Notes under the pieces: model-generated
What the model saw: only the letters and a program-made list of their open reading frames with translations
What the model was told of the DNA's origin: nothing
The model's database searches: none
Origin: Cohnella sp. WQ 127256
GTDB taxonomy: Bacteria; Bacillota; Bacilli; Paenibacillales; Paenibacillaceae
Direction: 5' to 3'
Assembly: GCF_024519285.1 (NCBI RefSeq)
Contig: NZ_JAMZCY010000008.1
Span: 186,001-250,000, forward strand
Length of the DNA: 64,000 nucleotides
Shown here: positions 49,771-58,740 of the stretch, piece after piece
How positions within the stretch are numbered: position 1 is the stretch's first letter
Layout of the letters: the number at the start of each line of letters is the position of its first letter
Position numbers and translations under genes: made by a program

Positions 49771-49830
49771 AACGATTAGGAAGGGGATCAGGTGCTGCGG
49801 TAACGCTATTCGTGTTCGGAAGGTGCAAAT

Positions 49831-49893
49831 AAAAAGGAATGGGGATATCCTGAAGGTCAAAGACCGTCAAGGATATCCCCATTCCTTTTTATT
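49831..49893. terminator. Bidirectional terminator at the end of nagA
   Basis: AAAAAGGAATGGGGATATCC pairs perfectly with the mirror arm at 49871-49890 around a loop that can form a smaller GGTC/GACC hairpin. Poly-T lies on both strands. Confidence 0.9.
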
Positions 49894-51088
49894 ATACAGT
49901 TACGTTTCTTCCACCAATCCAGATCGTTTGAATGTCTAATGTACCATCCAACTGTAGGAAGTCTGCAGCTTTTCCAACCTCTAACGTTCCGGTTGTGCTA
50001 TCGATCCCGAGCTGTCGTGCCGGATTCGCGCTTGCCATGCGGCTTGCTTCTTCAATTGAAACTCCGACCTCGCGGACCAAATAGCGGACCGCATTAATCA
50101 TCGTAAGTGTACTTCCTGCTAAGCTACCTGATTCCTTCAATCGGGCAACTCCACAGGTCATATGAACAGGTAGTCCGCCTAGATTGTATTCCCCGTCAGG
50201 CATACCCGCGGCAGACATTGCGTCGGTGACGAGAATAACATTATGCGTCCCTTTGGCACGTGTAATGAGCTTGATGCCTGCCGGATGCACATGATGCCCG
50301 TCAGCAATGACTTCAGCGGTAATACGGTCATCGGTAAGCACAGCGCCGACCGTTCCCGGCTCGCGATGATGAAGAGGCTTCATCGCGTTAAAGGTATGCA
50401 CAGCATGCCGCAATCCATTGTCCGCAGCTGCGATAATTTGGTCGTAGGTCGCATCCGTGTGACCACAGCTCGGAACGATCCCATGTTGATCCAGCTTCCG
50501 AATATACTCTAGTGCACCTTCAGACTCGGGTGCCAATGTTTGTATTTTTAGGATGCCTGGAAAGCGAGTCACCCATTCCTCTAACCAGTCTTGCTGGGGA
50601 GGAATAATAAAATCGGGATTTTGTGCGCCTTTCCATTTTACGTTGACGAAAGGACCTTCTAAATGCACGCCAACGATTTGTGTGTAGGGCATTGATGTCG
50701 ACATAAAAGAACGTACGCGTTCAATTACGGCAGTCAAATCCTCACGGGAGGCGGTAAGCGTTGTTGCCAATAAGCTTGTTGTTCCGTTCGAAGCATGGAA
50801 TTTCGTAATGGCTTCAATGCCGACCTCATCCGCTTCCATGAAGTCGTGACCCGCACCGCCATGAACATGTACATCGATAAAGCCGGGGATAATCCAGCTT
50901 CCTTGAACATCAATCGTTTCAATGGAGTGGAGGCTAGCTTTGACTTCATTAGCGTCTGCGTCAGTATTGCTTCCGATATTCGTAATGATTCCATCTTCAA
51001 CGAGTATCGATCCATCCTCTATTACACCCGATGGGGTTACGATTCGTGCGTTAATAATTTGAAACTTTCCGTTAGCGATGTTGCTCAT
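49892..51088 (-). CDS. nagA: N-acetylglucosamine-6-phosphate deacetylase
   Basis: This 398-residue amidohydrolase has DVHVHGGAGHDFME (metal-binding His pair), HLEGPFVN (Glu), SCGHTDATYDQ (His), HTFNAMKPLHHREPG (His of the substrate loop) and LVTDAMSAAGMPDG (catalytic Asp). NagA removes acetate from GlcNAc-6-P to give glucosamine-6-P in amino-sugar catabolism and wall recycling. It overlaps the nagB stop by 4 bp (ATGA). Order on the minus strand is regulator, nagB, nagA. Confidence 0.95.
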   Translation of the reverse strand: MSNIANGKFQIINARIVTPSGVIEDGSILVEDGIITNIGSNTDADANEVKASLHSIETIDVQGSWIIPGFIDVHVHGGAGHDFMEADEVGIEAITKFHASNGTTSLLATTLTASREDLTAVIERVRSFMSTSMPYTQIVGVHLEGPFVNVKWKGAQNPDFIIPPQQDWLEEWVTRFPGILKIQTLAPESEGALEYIRKLDQHGIVPSCGHTDATYDQIIAAADNGLRHAVHTFNAMKPLHHREPGTVGAVLTDDRITAEVIADGHHVHPAGIKLITRAKGTHNVILVTDAMSAAGMPDGEYNLGGLPVHMTCGVARLKESGSLAGSTLTMINAVRYLVREVGVSIEEASRMASANPARQLGIDSTTGTLEVGKAADFLQLDGTLDIQTIWIGGRNVTV

Positions 51089-51813
51089 GCGAGTTTACCC
51101 GCGGCCGCAGAATCAAGCAACACAATTAAATTAGGATGTGTCTGCAGCAGAGATGCCGGACAATCCGTTGTAATAGTGCCATGTAAAGCACGTTTAATAA
51201 TATCTGCTTTGTCTGCCCCTTTGACGACGAGCAGGATTTTTTTTGCTTTAAGAATCGTACCTACACCCATCGTGATGGCTTGCTTTGGCACATCGTCGAT
51301 CGAGTCAAAAAATCTTGCATTTGCTTCTAATGTTTCTTGTGCTAAATCTACGACATGAGTTCCTTTAATTAAGGCATGCGCGGGCTCATTAAACCCGATA
51401 TGTCCATTATGTCCGAGACCAAGTAACTGCAAGTCTACTTGTCCGGAAAGCTCAATAGCTTCGTCATATTTGCGGCATTCCTCTGCTGGATCAGCAGCAT
51501 TACCATCTGGGATGTGACATTGCGATGCAGGTAGATCAATATGATCGAACAGATTGCTGTTCATATAAGAACGGTAGCTTTCTGGATGGTTGATAGGTAG
51601 GTTAACATACTCGTCCAAATTAAAAGTCGTTACATCACGGAAGCTGATCATACCTCTTTGATAGTCGTTAACGATTTGTTTATAGATACCGACCGGAGTA
51701 CCTCCAGTAGCAAGGCCAATTACCGCACGGGGTGTCGTTTGGATTTGACCGATGATGATGTTAGCAGCTGCTTCATTCAGCTTATCGTCGCTGTCGAAAG
51801 TAATAATGTTCAT
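51085..51813 (-). CDS. nagB: Glucosamine-6-phosphate deaminase
   Basis: This 242-residue protein has GLATGGTPVGIYKQ (phosphate loop), TTFNLDEYVNLP (catalytic Asp), GLGHNGHIGFNEP (active-site His/Asn/Glu) and the VKGADKADIIKRAL lid. It converts glucosamine-6-P to fructose-6-P and ammonia. The length is that of Gram-positive NagB, without the longer enterobacterial C-terminus and its allosteric region. It overlaps both neighbours by 4 bp. Confidence 0.95.
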   Translation of the reverse strand: MNIITFDSDDKLNEAAANIIIGQIQTTPRAVIGLATGGTPVGIYKQIVNDYQRGMISFRDVTTFNLDEYVNLPINHPESYRSYMNSNLFDHIDLPASQCHIPDGNAADPAEECRKYDEAIELSGQVDLQLLGLGHNGHIGFNEPAHALIKGTHVVDLAQETLEANARFFDSIDDVPKQAITMGVGTILKAKKILLVVKGADKADIIKRALHGTITTDCPASLLQTHPNLIVLLDSAAAGKLA

Positions 51814-52679
51814 TTTGATTTTCTCTCCTCTTTGCTAGTTGTATATCGTTCAACCGTCTTATAAGACTGCTCAAGACGGGAAGCGTATTGTTCGAAATGC
51901 TCGCTAACGAGTCCAATAAACAGGATGTCGATGACGTGTAGTGTTGCCATTCGCGATGCCATATCCCCGCGACGCATTCCGACTTCTGACGAAGAAGTGA
52001 ATAGCTTTATGGAGGCTTGATCAGCAAGTGTATTCGCTCCGAATCGAGTAATGGACAACGTAGTGGCTCCTTGCTCGGAAGCACTGCGAAGCGCATGGAT
52101 CGTTTCTGGAGTTTCACCCGAATAGGAAATTCCGATAGCCACGTCTTTAGAAGTTAAAGAGGCAGATGATGTCAGCTGGAGATGGGGGTCGGAGTATGCA
52201 GCAGCCGTTTTCCCAATCTGAATCAGCTTATGGAAGAAATCCTGGGCTACGATACCGGAGGTCGCAGAACCATATAGATCAATACGGTTAGCATGGTGTA
52301 ACGCTTGAATAGCTAGGCGGAGCTGGGCAAGATCAAGCACCTGAGTCGTATCCGTAATTGAACGCATATGATTCGCAGTAATGGCTCCCACGATATCATG
52401 CAGAGCATTGCCTGCGACAATATCTTGATATTGATTCGGGGTGGACGTTTGTTGGACGAGCTCAGTAGCGAGCTTCTGCTTAAAGTCGGGAAAGTTGTGC
52501 GAATGAAATGTTTTGCAAAATCGCGAAATGGTAGCTGTACTACTTCCAGATTGTGCTGCTAGCTCGGTAATGGTCATCTGCACGGCTTGCTGCGGGTGCT
52601 GGATCAAATACTCGGCTAACGTGCGCTCTTTAAGATGTAAGCTATCCAATCTTTCCTGGATTGCGTTCAGAATGCTCAT
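51810..52679 (-). CDS. MurR/RpiR family transcriptional regulator
   Basis: The 289-residue regulator has an N-terminal helix-turn-helix of RpiR type (LAEYLIQHPQQAVQMTITELAAQSGSSTATISRFCKTF) and a C-terminal SIS sugar-phosphate-binding domain (RIDLYGSATSGIVAQDF, AIGISYSGETPETIHALRSA). It is expected to sense an amino-sugar phosphate and control its own operon with nagB and nagA. Two identical GAAA-N5-TTTC boxes lie between its promoter and its start codon. Confidence 0.92.
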   Translation of the reverse strand: MSILNAIQERLDSLHLKERTLAEYLIQHPQQAVQMTITELAAQSGSSTATISRFCKTFHSHNFPDFKQKLATELVQQTSTPNQYQDIVAGNALHDIVGAITANHMRSITDTTQVLDLAQLRLAIQALHHANRIDLYGSATSGIVAQDFFHKLIQIGKTAAAYSDPHLQLTSSASLTSKDVAIGISYSGETPETIHALRSASEQGATTLSITRFGANTLADQASIKLFTSSSEVGMRRGDMASRMATLHVIDILFIGLVSEHFEQYASRLEQSYKTVERYTTSKEERKSK

Positions 52680-52697
52680 GACTCACATCCCTTGACT

Positions 52698-52744
52698 AGA
52701 AAATTAGTTTCCTTCAAAAACGATATTACAAGAAAATTAGTTTC
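52698..52744 (-). promoter_or_regulatory. Twin operator boxes of the nag operon
   Basis: AGAAAATTAGTTTC occurs twice, at 52698-52711 and 52731-52744, exactly 33 bp (about three helical turns) apart. Each contains the symmetric half-sites GAAA and TTTC. They lie about 7 and 40 bp downstream of the predicted transcription start, a good place for a repressor to block elongation or clearance. Confidence 0.7.
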
Positions 52745-52757
52745 ATGACCTATCCCT

Positions 52758-52786
52758 ATTGTACAGCAAGCCAATTTAGCTTGCAA
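52758..52786 (-). promoter_or_regulatory. Sigma-A promoter of the nag operon
   Basis: On the minus strand TTGCAA (52786-52781), 17 bp and TACAAT (52763-52758). The spacer contains a GCAAGC/GCTTGC inverted repeat that extends over both edges and could be a further protein site. Confidence 0.75.
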
Positions 52787-52929
52787 TCCAGATTTTTACG
52801 TTGGAATAACTACCGATCTACATGAACTCCACCCCTTTATCTACAACATTCGGATTTTCAATATTTAACACTTATAAGGTGCGTTTCTATCTTAAACCAA
52901 GTTGATGTTATTTACTTTTTGAATCTAAA

Positions 52930-52958
52930 TTGACAGATATTTACGGTGGGCTTATATT
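52930..52958 (+). promoter_or_regulatory. Sigma-A promoter of the efflux ABC operon
   Basis: TTGACA (52930-52935), 17 bp and TATATT (52953-52958), about 80 bp before the first start codon. The remaining part of the 360-bp gap is AT-rich with no other clear element. Confidence 0.8.
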
Positions 52959-53039
52959 GAAAAATAGGAAATAGAAAACGTTTCCACATGTTCAATCACC
53001 ATGAATGAATAGATGATCCGAGAGGAGATTGCTATACGG

Positions 53040-53756
53040 ATGACGGTAGTTGATGAAGAATTAGCTCCCATTGCCATTAAGGATATTATTCGTGCGGATG
53101 GCGTTAAGAGAGTGTTCGGTAGAGGCTCCGGTGCCGTCACAGTTCTTAATGGTGTAGATGTTCAAATTCCAACGGGGAAGCTGGTCGCTTTTAAAGGCAG
53201 ATCGGGCTCTGGAAAAACGACACTTATTAATCTATTGAGTACTTTGGATCGTCCGACGGAAGGCACGATTACCTTTGATGGCCGTGATCTTACTGCAATG
53301 TCCAATAAGGAGAGAGATTTAGTCCGTCGGAAGGAGATGGGACTTATTTTTCAATCCTTTGCGCTTATTCCTCTCATGTCCGCTTACGAGAACGTTGAAT
53401 TTGTGCTGAGAATTTCCGGAATTCCGGCGAATGAACGCAAGGAGGCTGCTATTCAGGCTTTGGAGCATGTCGGATTGAAGCCAAGAATGCATCATCGGCC
53501 CTTCGAGATGTCGGGCGGTGAACAGCAAAGAACGGCTATTGCGCGTGCAATTGCCCACAAGCCGAAGCTGATTCTTGCAGACGAACCTACAGCAGAATTA
53601 GATAGCCGAACAGGACTACATATTATTAAGGTTTTCCGGGATTTGGTGGAGTTAAGTGGCATCACAATCATTCTGACTACGCATGATCCAGCTATTATGG
53701 AAATCGTGGACCAAGTATATGAACTGGAGGATGGTCAAATTGTCTCGCACAATTAA
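53040..53756 (+). CDS. ABC transporter ATP-binding protein (MacB/LolD type)
   Basis: This 238-residue ATPase has Walker A GRSGSGKTT, Q-loop MGLIFQSFALIP, signature MSGGEQQRTAIARAI and Walker B LILADEPTAELD, followed by TTHDPAIM. The pattern is that of the LolD/MacB class, which powers mechanotransmission-type exporters. An AGAGGAGA lies 11 nt before the ATG; the spacing is longish. The end overlaps the adaptor gene by 17 nt. Confidence 0.88.
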   Translation: MTVVDEELAPIAIKDIIRADGVKRVFGRGSGAVTVLNGVDVQIPTGKLVAFKGRSGSGKTTLINLLSTLDRPTEGTITFDGRDLTAMSNKERDLVRRKEMGLIFQSFALIPLMSAYENVEFVLRISGIPANERKEAAIQALEHVGLKPRMHHRPFEMSGGEQQRTAIARAIAHKPKLILADEPTAELDSRTGLHIIKVFRDLVELSGITIILTTHDPAIMEIVDQVYELEDGQIVSHN

Positions 53757-54762
53757 ACAAGCTGTAGTTCTTGGATTAACAATCGTTCTTGGCAGTGCAT
53801 TGGCTGGATGCTCGCTGCTTCCTAGAGAAGAGGAAGCACTAAATCCACCACTCGTTAAGCCTGCGCAGGAAAATTATACGACTGTTAATGTAGCAAAGGG
53901 ATCGATTGTCAAATCAATCAATGGAAGTGGAACCTTTGAGTCCATCCAAACGGATGTTTCTCAATTTACGGGACAAGGGGGAAGGATTGATAAAATTTTG
54001 GTCAAATCAGGGGATGTCGTTAAAAAAGGCGATGTACTCGTGCAGTTAATATTAGACGGACTAGATTTAAAGTTGAAAGAGCAGCAGCTTGCGTTAGAAA
54101 AAGCGAAATATGGCTTTCAGTTAGCTCGTAATGCTGAGGAACAGGAGCTCAAGATTGCGCAGCTGCTGCTTGAAATCGAGCAAATCAAATACGATAGGCT
54201 TTCTGAGGAGTATAGCAACAAACAGTTGGTCGCTGGTATTGATGGTCAGGTCGTGTTCGCTGAAACGCTTAAGGAAGGCGACTATATTGAGGCGTACCAG
54301 ACATTGGTCATCGTTGCTGATCCTAACAATCTTCGGATTGCCATCCGAGTGGATAACCCTGCGGATATTAGAGAGGTTGAGGTGGGGGTAGCCGCGGATA
54401 TTACGTATAAACAAGACAAGGTTGTAGGGAAGGTTGTTCAAACCCCATCCTCCTCACCGGAAACGCTAAACAAAGATTTAGCAGAAAAATATGCGAAGAC
54501 AATATACATTGAGGTTCCTAAGCAACCGAAAAACGTCAGTATCGGTTCAATGGCAGATGTGAAGATCATTACACAGCAACGTGACAATGTACTGAAGATC
54601 CCACGCAGTGGGCTGCGCTCGTATCTCGGTCGAAATTTCGTAAGGGTGCTGGAGGATGGCAAGCGACTAAGAGAAGTTGATGTCGAAACGGGACTGACCG
54701 GATCTACTGAAATTGAAGTCGTTCAAGGGCTGACGGAAGGCCAAGTTATCGTTATGCAATAA
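53740..54762 (+). CDS. Lipoprotein membrane-fusion adaptor (MacA/HlyD-like)
   Basis: The product (about 340 residues) has a lipobox (ALAGC), then beta-barrel and barrel-sandwich hybrid parts: GRIDKILVKSGDVVKKGDVLVQL (lipoyl half), a helical hairpin (about 115-165), IDGQVVFAETLKEGDYIEA (second lipoyl half) and a C-terminal membrane-proximal domain ending EVVQGLTEGQVIVMQ. Adaptors of this kind link the permease to its substrate. GGAGG fits the TTG at 53740 (9 nt away); the ATG at 53731 directly abuts the site. Confidence 0.87.
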   Translation: MSRTIKQAVVLGLTIVLGSALAGCSLLPREEEALNPPLVKPAQENYTTVNVAKGSIVKSINGSGTFESIQTDVSQFTGQGGRIDKILVKSGDVVKKGDVLVQLILDGLDLKLKEQQLALEKAKYGFQLARNAEEQELKIAQLLLEIEQIKYDRLSEEYSNKQLVAGIDGQVVFAETLKEGDYIEAYQTLVIVADPNNLRIAIRVDNPADIREVEVGVAADITYKQDKVVGKVVQTPSSSPETLNKDLAEKYAKTIYIEVPKQPKNVSIGSMADVKIITQQRDNVLKIPRSGLRSYLGRNFVRVLEDGKRLREVDVETGLTGSTEIEVVQGLTEGQVIVMQ

Positions 54763-54804
54763 TGATTCGGTATTCAGCATTCTTAGAGTTAGGGAGGCTA
54801 TGGT

Positions 54805-57681
54805 GTGGCCTTATTTGTCATGATCATCCGTAAAATGGTTCAAAATAAATGGCTCGTTTCCAGTATGTTTTTCGGTATTTTAATGACTGTTGCGCTTGTT
54901 GGCACGATGCCCATCTATTCTGAGGCGATTTTAAGTCGCATGCTCGTCAAGGACTTAGAAACGTTCCAGAAGGAAAAAGGGGTCTATCCAGGGTCACACT
55001 GGACGATGATGGGCTTCTATAACGAAAAAAGCGAGCAGCGGGCAAAGCTTATAGCGTCGATGGATCAATTCATGGAGTTCGAAGCCGGGCCAGGATTTGG
55101 TATCCCCGTAAAGGAGCTTGTGCAAGAACGACGTACCAAACAAGTCACGCTTATTCCTGAAGGGGAAGCGATAGATAAGAAGAAAAAGGTAACTGCATCG
55201 CTCCGATCCTACAGCGATCTTGAGGAGCATATTAAGCTCGAGGATGGAAGAATGCCATCCAAGCAGCCTGTCGAGGGTGTTTACGAGGTGCTCCTCACGG
55301 AACAAGCGCTGAGCAACTTCAAAACAGTATTAGACAAAGTATTTGTCCTGCAGGATGATAAAATCTTAGGCACTATAAAAATTAAACCTGTTGGTGTTTT
55401 CAGCAAAAAGCAAGATGATGATCCTTACTTTCGGAATGTGAGCCTTAGTGACTTAAACTCGGTATTCGTCATTCATGATGGGATTTTTAATGAGCAGTTC
55501 ATTAAGGGGAATACAATCCCGGTTGTATCAAGCGGTTGGTTCTTCGTACTGGATTATTCCAAAATGGAGCTTAGGAACGTAAATGACTTTCTAGCGACGG
55601 ATAAAGCGATTAAGGCTGCGGTGAAAAAGAAAGTCGTAACGTTCCAGTCTGAGTTCACTGTTCCTGCGTTAACAACGATCGAAAAGTATTTTGAACGCTC
55701 CAAGCAGTTGGGCAAGCTTATGTGGTCATTGAACGTTCCTGTTCTCATTATGCTTGGCTTCTATATGTTCATGGTAGCGAATTTGATTATTGATCGGCAG
55801 AAAAATGAAATCGCCATATTGCGAAGCAGAGGAGCTGCAAGATGGCAAATTATTCTCTCCTATGCGGTTGAAGGACTGCTGCTTTGTGGAATTGCTTGGT
55901 TTGTAGGGCCGTTTGTCGGAATGGGACTGACGAAGATTCTTGGAGCTTCTAACGGTTTTCTGGAATTCGTCCAACGGTCTCGCATGACAGTTCACTTGAA
56001 TGATCAGGCGTTCCTCTATGGAGGAATCGCAGCAGCTGTGTCCCTTCTCATGATGCTTATTCCAGTGGTGTTGGCTACCCGCGTATCTATTGTCGGACAT
56101 AAACAACAGCTTGCTCGTATGCAGCGGACACCCTTTTGGCATAAAGCATTTTTGGATGTCGCTGCTTTGGCCATATCTATTTATGGGTTATATACCTTTC
56201 AGAATCGATTGAAGGATATGAGAAGCTTAGGCTTGAAAACGGACGATCTGAAAATCGATCCCTTGCAGTTTGTCATGCCAGCTTTGTTCGTTGTTGGAGC
56301 GGGCTTGCTGCTGCTGAGGTTGTACCCTTACGTCCTTAAGCTAATCTATTGGGCGGGGCGCAAATGGTGGCCTCCGTCTCTCTACGCTACGCTCATTCAA
56401 GTGGGTCGCTCGAATAGTCAATACCAGTTTCTCATGGTGTTCCTGATTATGACCATTGCGATCGGAGTATTTAGTGCAGGGGCCGCTAGAACACTCAATA
56501 TTAATACGGAGCATCGGATTCGTTATAGTCACGGAGCGGATTTTGTCTTGCAGTCGCAATGGCAAAATGATGCCCCCCCACCTCCAGCTCCGGGAGGTCC
56601 ACCCGCTGCTCAAGCAACGCTGGTTCCAAAGGTTATTCATTATCTGGAGCCGAGCTTTGACCCCTATTTGAAATTAACAGGTGTTGAGCAGGCAGCCAAG
56701 GTGTTCATAAAAAATAAAGTGGGCTTCTATTCTGGGGAGAAATCGGGTACGGCTACACTCATTGGTGTGGATAGTGACGATTTTGGTAGAACATCTTGGT
56801 TTCCAGATCAGTTATTAAATTATCCATTCTATGAATACTTGAACTTGATCGCAGCCGATCCTCGTGCGGTGCTTATTTCTCGAACGTTAGCAGAGCAACG
56901 TGATGTGAAGACGGGAGACACGATAAGTGTAGGCTGGGAAAACGTAGATTCACAGCCTTTCGTCGTCTTCGGCATCATCGATTACTTCCCGACCTTTAAC
57001 CCGAATCCGCCATTAGGCTCGATTGATGCTTCTGAAACGGATGCGAAGAGCAATGCACCGATGCTGATTGTTGGGAATCTAAGCCGCATTCAATTTCAGT
57101 TGGCACTAGAGCCCTATCAGGTTTGGTTAAAGATGAAGCCTGGGTACTCTAATGCAGAATTTTATGAGAGTATTGAAAAAAATAAGCTCCCTCTTATTAG
57201 TATTACGAATACGAAAGAGGACTTAACGAAGGCCAAAAATGATCCTTTCTTGCTTGCACTTAATGGGATTCTAACTTTAGGCTTTATTGTTTCTATATTG
57301 ATTAGCTTCGTGGGCTTCTTGCTGTATTGGATATTATCACTTAAAGGACGAACGCTACAGAACGGAATTATGCGGGCCATCGGTTTGTCGCTGCGTCAAT
57401 TGATAGGTATGCTTGCCATAGAGCAGCTACTCACCTCTGGTGTCGCAATTCTGATCGGTGTTGTGGTCGGTAATGTGGCTAGCCAGCTATTCGTTCCGAA
57501 TTTCCAAATTGCCTTTAATCCAAGCAGTCTCGTTCCCCCATTCAAGGTTATGTTCGAAGCGATTGATTTTATCCGTCTCTATTCCATTGTTATCATTATG
57601 CTTCTACTCGGGCTTGGCATATTGTCTATCATGCTCTCCCGTATTCGCGTTCATCAAGCGTTGAAACTAGGGGAGGATTAA
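54805..57681 (+). CDS. Large FtsX-type ABC transporter permease
   Basis: This 958-residue membrane protein has a TM near 18-38, a large extracytoplasmic domain (about 40-310), a first FtsX core (about 310-440), further TM helices around 455-545, a second extracytoplasmic domain (550-820, with a Pro/Gly-rich PPPPAPGGPP stretch), and a C-terminal FtsX core. MRAIGLSLRQLIGMLAIEQ in that core is the ATPase docking stretch. The duplicated layout matches mechanotransmission permeases of antimicrobial-peptide or lipoprotein exporters. The start is GTG, 7 nt after AGGGAGG. ATPase genes flank it on both sides. Confidence 0.87.
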   Translation: MALFVMIIRKMVQNKWLVSSMFFGILMTVALVGTMPIYSEAILSRMLVKDLETFQKEKGVYPGSHWTMMGFYNEKSEQRAKLIASMDQFMEFEAGPGFGIPVKELVQERRTKQVTLIPEGEAIDKKKKVTASLRSYSDLEEHIKLEDGRMPSKQPVEGVYEVLLTEQALSNFKTVLDKVFVLQDDKILGTIKIKPVGVFSKKQDDDPYFRNVSLSDLNSVFVIHDGIFNEQFIKGNTIPVVSSGWFFVLDYSKMELRNVNDFLATDKAIKAAVKKKVVTFQSEFTVPALTTIEKYFERSKQLGKLMWSLNVPVLIMLGFYMFMVANLIIDRQKNEIAILRSRGAARWQIILSYAVEGLLLCGIAWFVGPFVGMGLTKILGASNGFLEFVQRSRMTVHLNDQAFLYGGIAAAVSLLMMLIPVVLATRVSIVGHKQQLARMQRTPFWHKAFLDVAALAISIYGLYTFQNRLKDMRSLGLKTDDLKIDPLQFVMPALFVVGAGLLLLRLYPYVLKLIYWAGRKWWPPSLYATLIQVGRSNSQYQFLMVFLIMTIAIGVFSAGAARTLNINTEHRIRYSHGADFVLQSQWQNDAPPPPAPGGPPAAQATLVPKVIHYLEPSFDPYLKLTGVEQAAKVFIKNKVGFYSGEKSGTATLIGVDSDDFGRTSWFPDQLLNYPFYEYLNLIAADPRAVLISRTLAEQRDVKTGDTISVGWENVDSQPFVVFGIIDYFPTFNPNPPLGSIDASETDAKSNAPMLIVGNLSRIQFQLALEPYQVWLKMKPGYSNAEFYESIEKNKLPLISITNTKEDLTKAKNDPFLLALNGILTLGFIVSILISFVGFLLYWILSLKGRTLQNGIMRAIGLSLRQLIGMLAIEQLLTSGVAILIGVVVGNVASQLFVPNFQIAFNPSSLVPPFKVMFEAIDFIRLYSIVIIMLLLGLGILSIMLSRIRVHQALKLGED

Positions 57682-57684
57682 CCG

Positions 57685-58563
57685 ATGATCAAATGCGAAG
57701 GTTTGGTGAAAATATACAAAGCTGCTGATCTCGAGGTATTTGCATTACAAGGCTTAGATTTGCAAATAGAAACAGGAGAGCTGATGGCGATCATCGGCAA
57801 CAGTGGAAGTGGCAAGTCCACGCTGATGAATATGCTAGGTGGATTAGATCGTCCATCTGCTGGGATGCTTGAAATTGATGGCAAGAATATGCTGAAAATG
57901 TCCGAGCGCGATCTCGTACGATATAAGAGGGAAAGCGTTGGATTTGTATGGCAGAATAACGCTCGGAATTTAATTCCTTATTTGACCGCGCTCGAGAATG
58001 TGGAGCTGCCAATCCTGCTTAAGGGAAAACGCAGAAGATTACGCGCACTGGAGCTGCTGGAAGCGGTCGGGCTCACTCATCGCAAGAACAATAAGCTCCA
58101 TCAGCTGTCCGGTGGTGAACAGCAGCGCGTAGCCATTGCCATTGCTCTGGCGAATCATCCAAAGTTGTTGCTGGCGGATGAGCCGACAGGCTCGGTAGAT
58201 TCGCGTATGGCAGATCAAATTCTTGATCTCTTCCGTGAGCTTAACCGGACGATCGGGATTACCGTTGTCATCGTTACTCATGATCCTCTGCTCGCCAAGA
58301 AGGTCGATCGAGTTGTTTCTATTCGAGACGGGAAGATTTCATCGGAAATGCTGCGACGTAAATCGTATTCCGAAGAGCTGGCTGAGCTGGAGCGGGGCAT
58401 CGTTCAAACCGAGGAAGACTCGCATGTTGAATATGCCGTGCTAGACAAAGCAGGCCGTCTACAGGTGCCAGCAGCCTATCTCGAATCTATCGGCGTTAAG
58501 GATACGAATAAAGTGAAGCTAGAGCTTGTGGAAGGCAAGATTGTGCTAACCTCACCACAGTAA
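57685..58563 (+). CDS. ABC ATPase with C-terminal AbrB-like domain
   Basis: The 292-residue protein has a LolD/MacB-type ATPase (about 1-220: Walker A GNSGSGKST, signature LSGGEQQRVAIAIAL, Walker B LLLADEPTGSVD) and an extra C-terminal part. Residues about 250-290 (VLDKAGRLQVPAAYLESIG ... NKVKLELVEGKIVL) have the swapped-hairpin AbrB/SpoVT pattern D-x-x-G-R-x-x-(I/V)-P followed by GI/GV-x-x and a final beta pair. Such a domain binds DNA or dimerises in other proteins. AGGGGAGG precedes the ATG, 3 nt after the permease stop. Confidence 0.85.
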   Translation: MIKCEGLVKIYKAADLEVFALQGLDLQIETGELMAIIGNSGSGKSTLMNMLGGLDRPSAGMLEIDGKNMLKMSERDLVRYKRESVGFVWQNNARNLIPYLTALENVELPILLKGKRRRLRALELLEAVGLTHRKNNKLHQLSGGEQQRVAIAIALANHPKLLLADEPTGSVDSRMADQILDLFRELNRTIGITVVIVTHDPLLAKKVDRVVSIRDGKISSEMLRRKSYSEELAELERGIVQTEEDSHVEYAVLDKAGRLQVPAAYLESIGVKDTNKVKLELVEGKIVLTSPQ

Positions 58564-58586
58564 CCTGTAGGTATAATAGAATGACA

Positions 58587-58632
58587 GGAGCTGTCCCTAT
58601 CGTCATCGGAAGATGAATATATGGACAGCTTC
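58587..58632 (+). terminator. Weak terminator-like hairpin after the ABC operon
   Basis: GGAGCTGTCC pairs with GGACAGCTTC, and an inner TCATC/GATGA hairpin closes on a GGAA loop. No good T-run follows, so termination may be partial or the hairpin may stabilise the RNA. Confidence 0.4.
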
Positions 58633-58740
58633 TGCATTTGAAGTCTTTCATTCCAATTTTGTGAGTTTATGAATCTATTGCTCATTTGTTGGCAGATGAT
58701 ATGATGGTATCAGTCTAATAGGGAATAGGAGACAGTCCTC

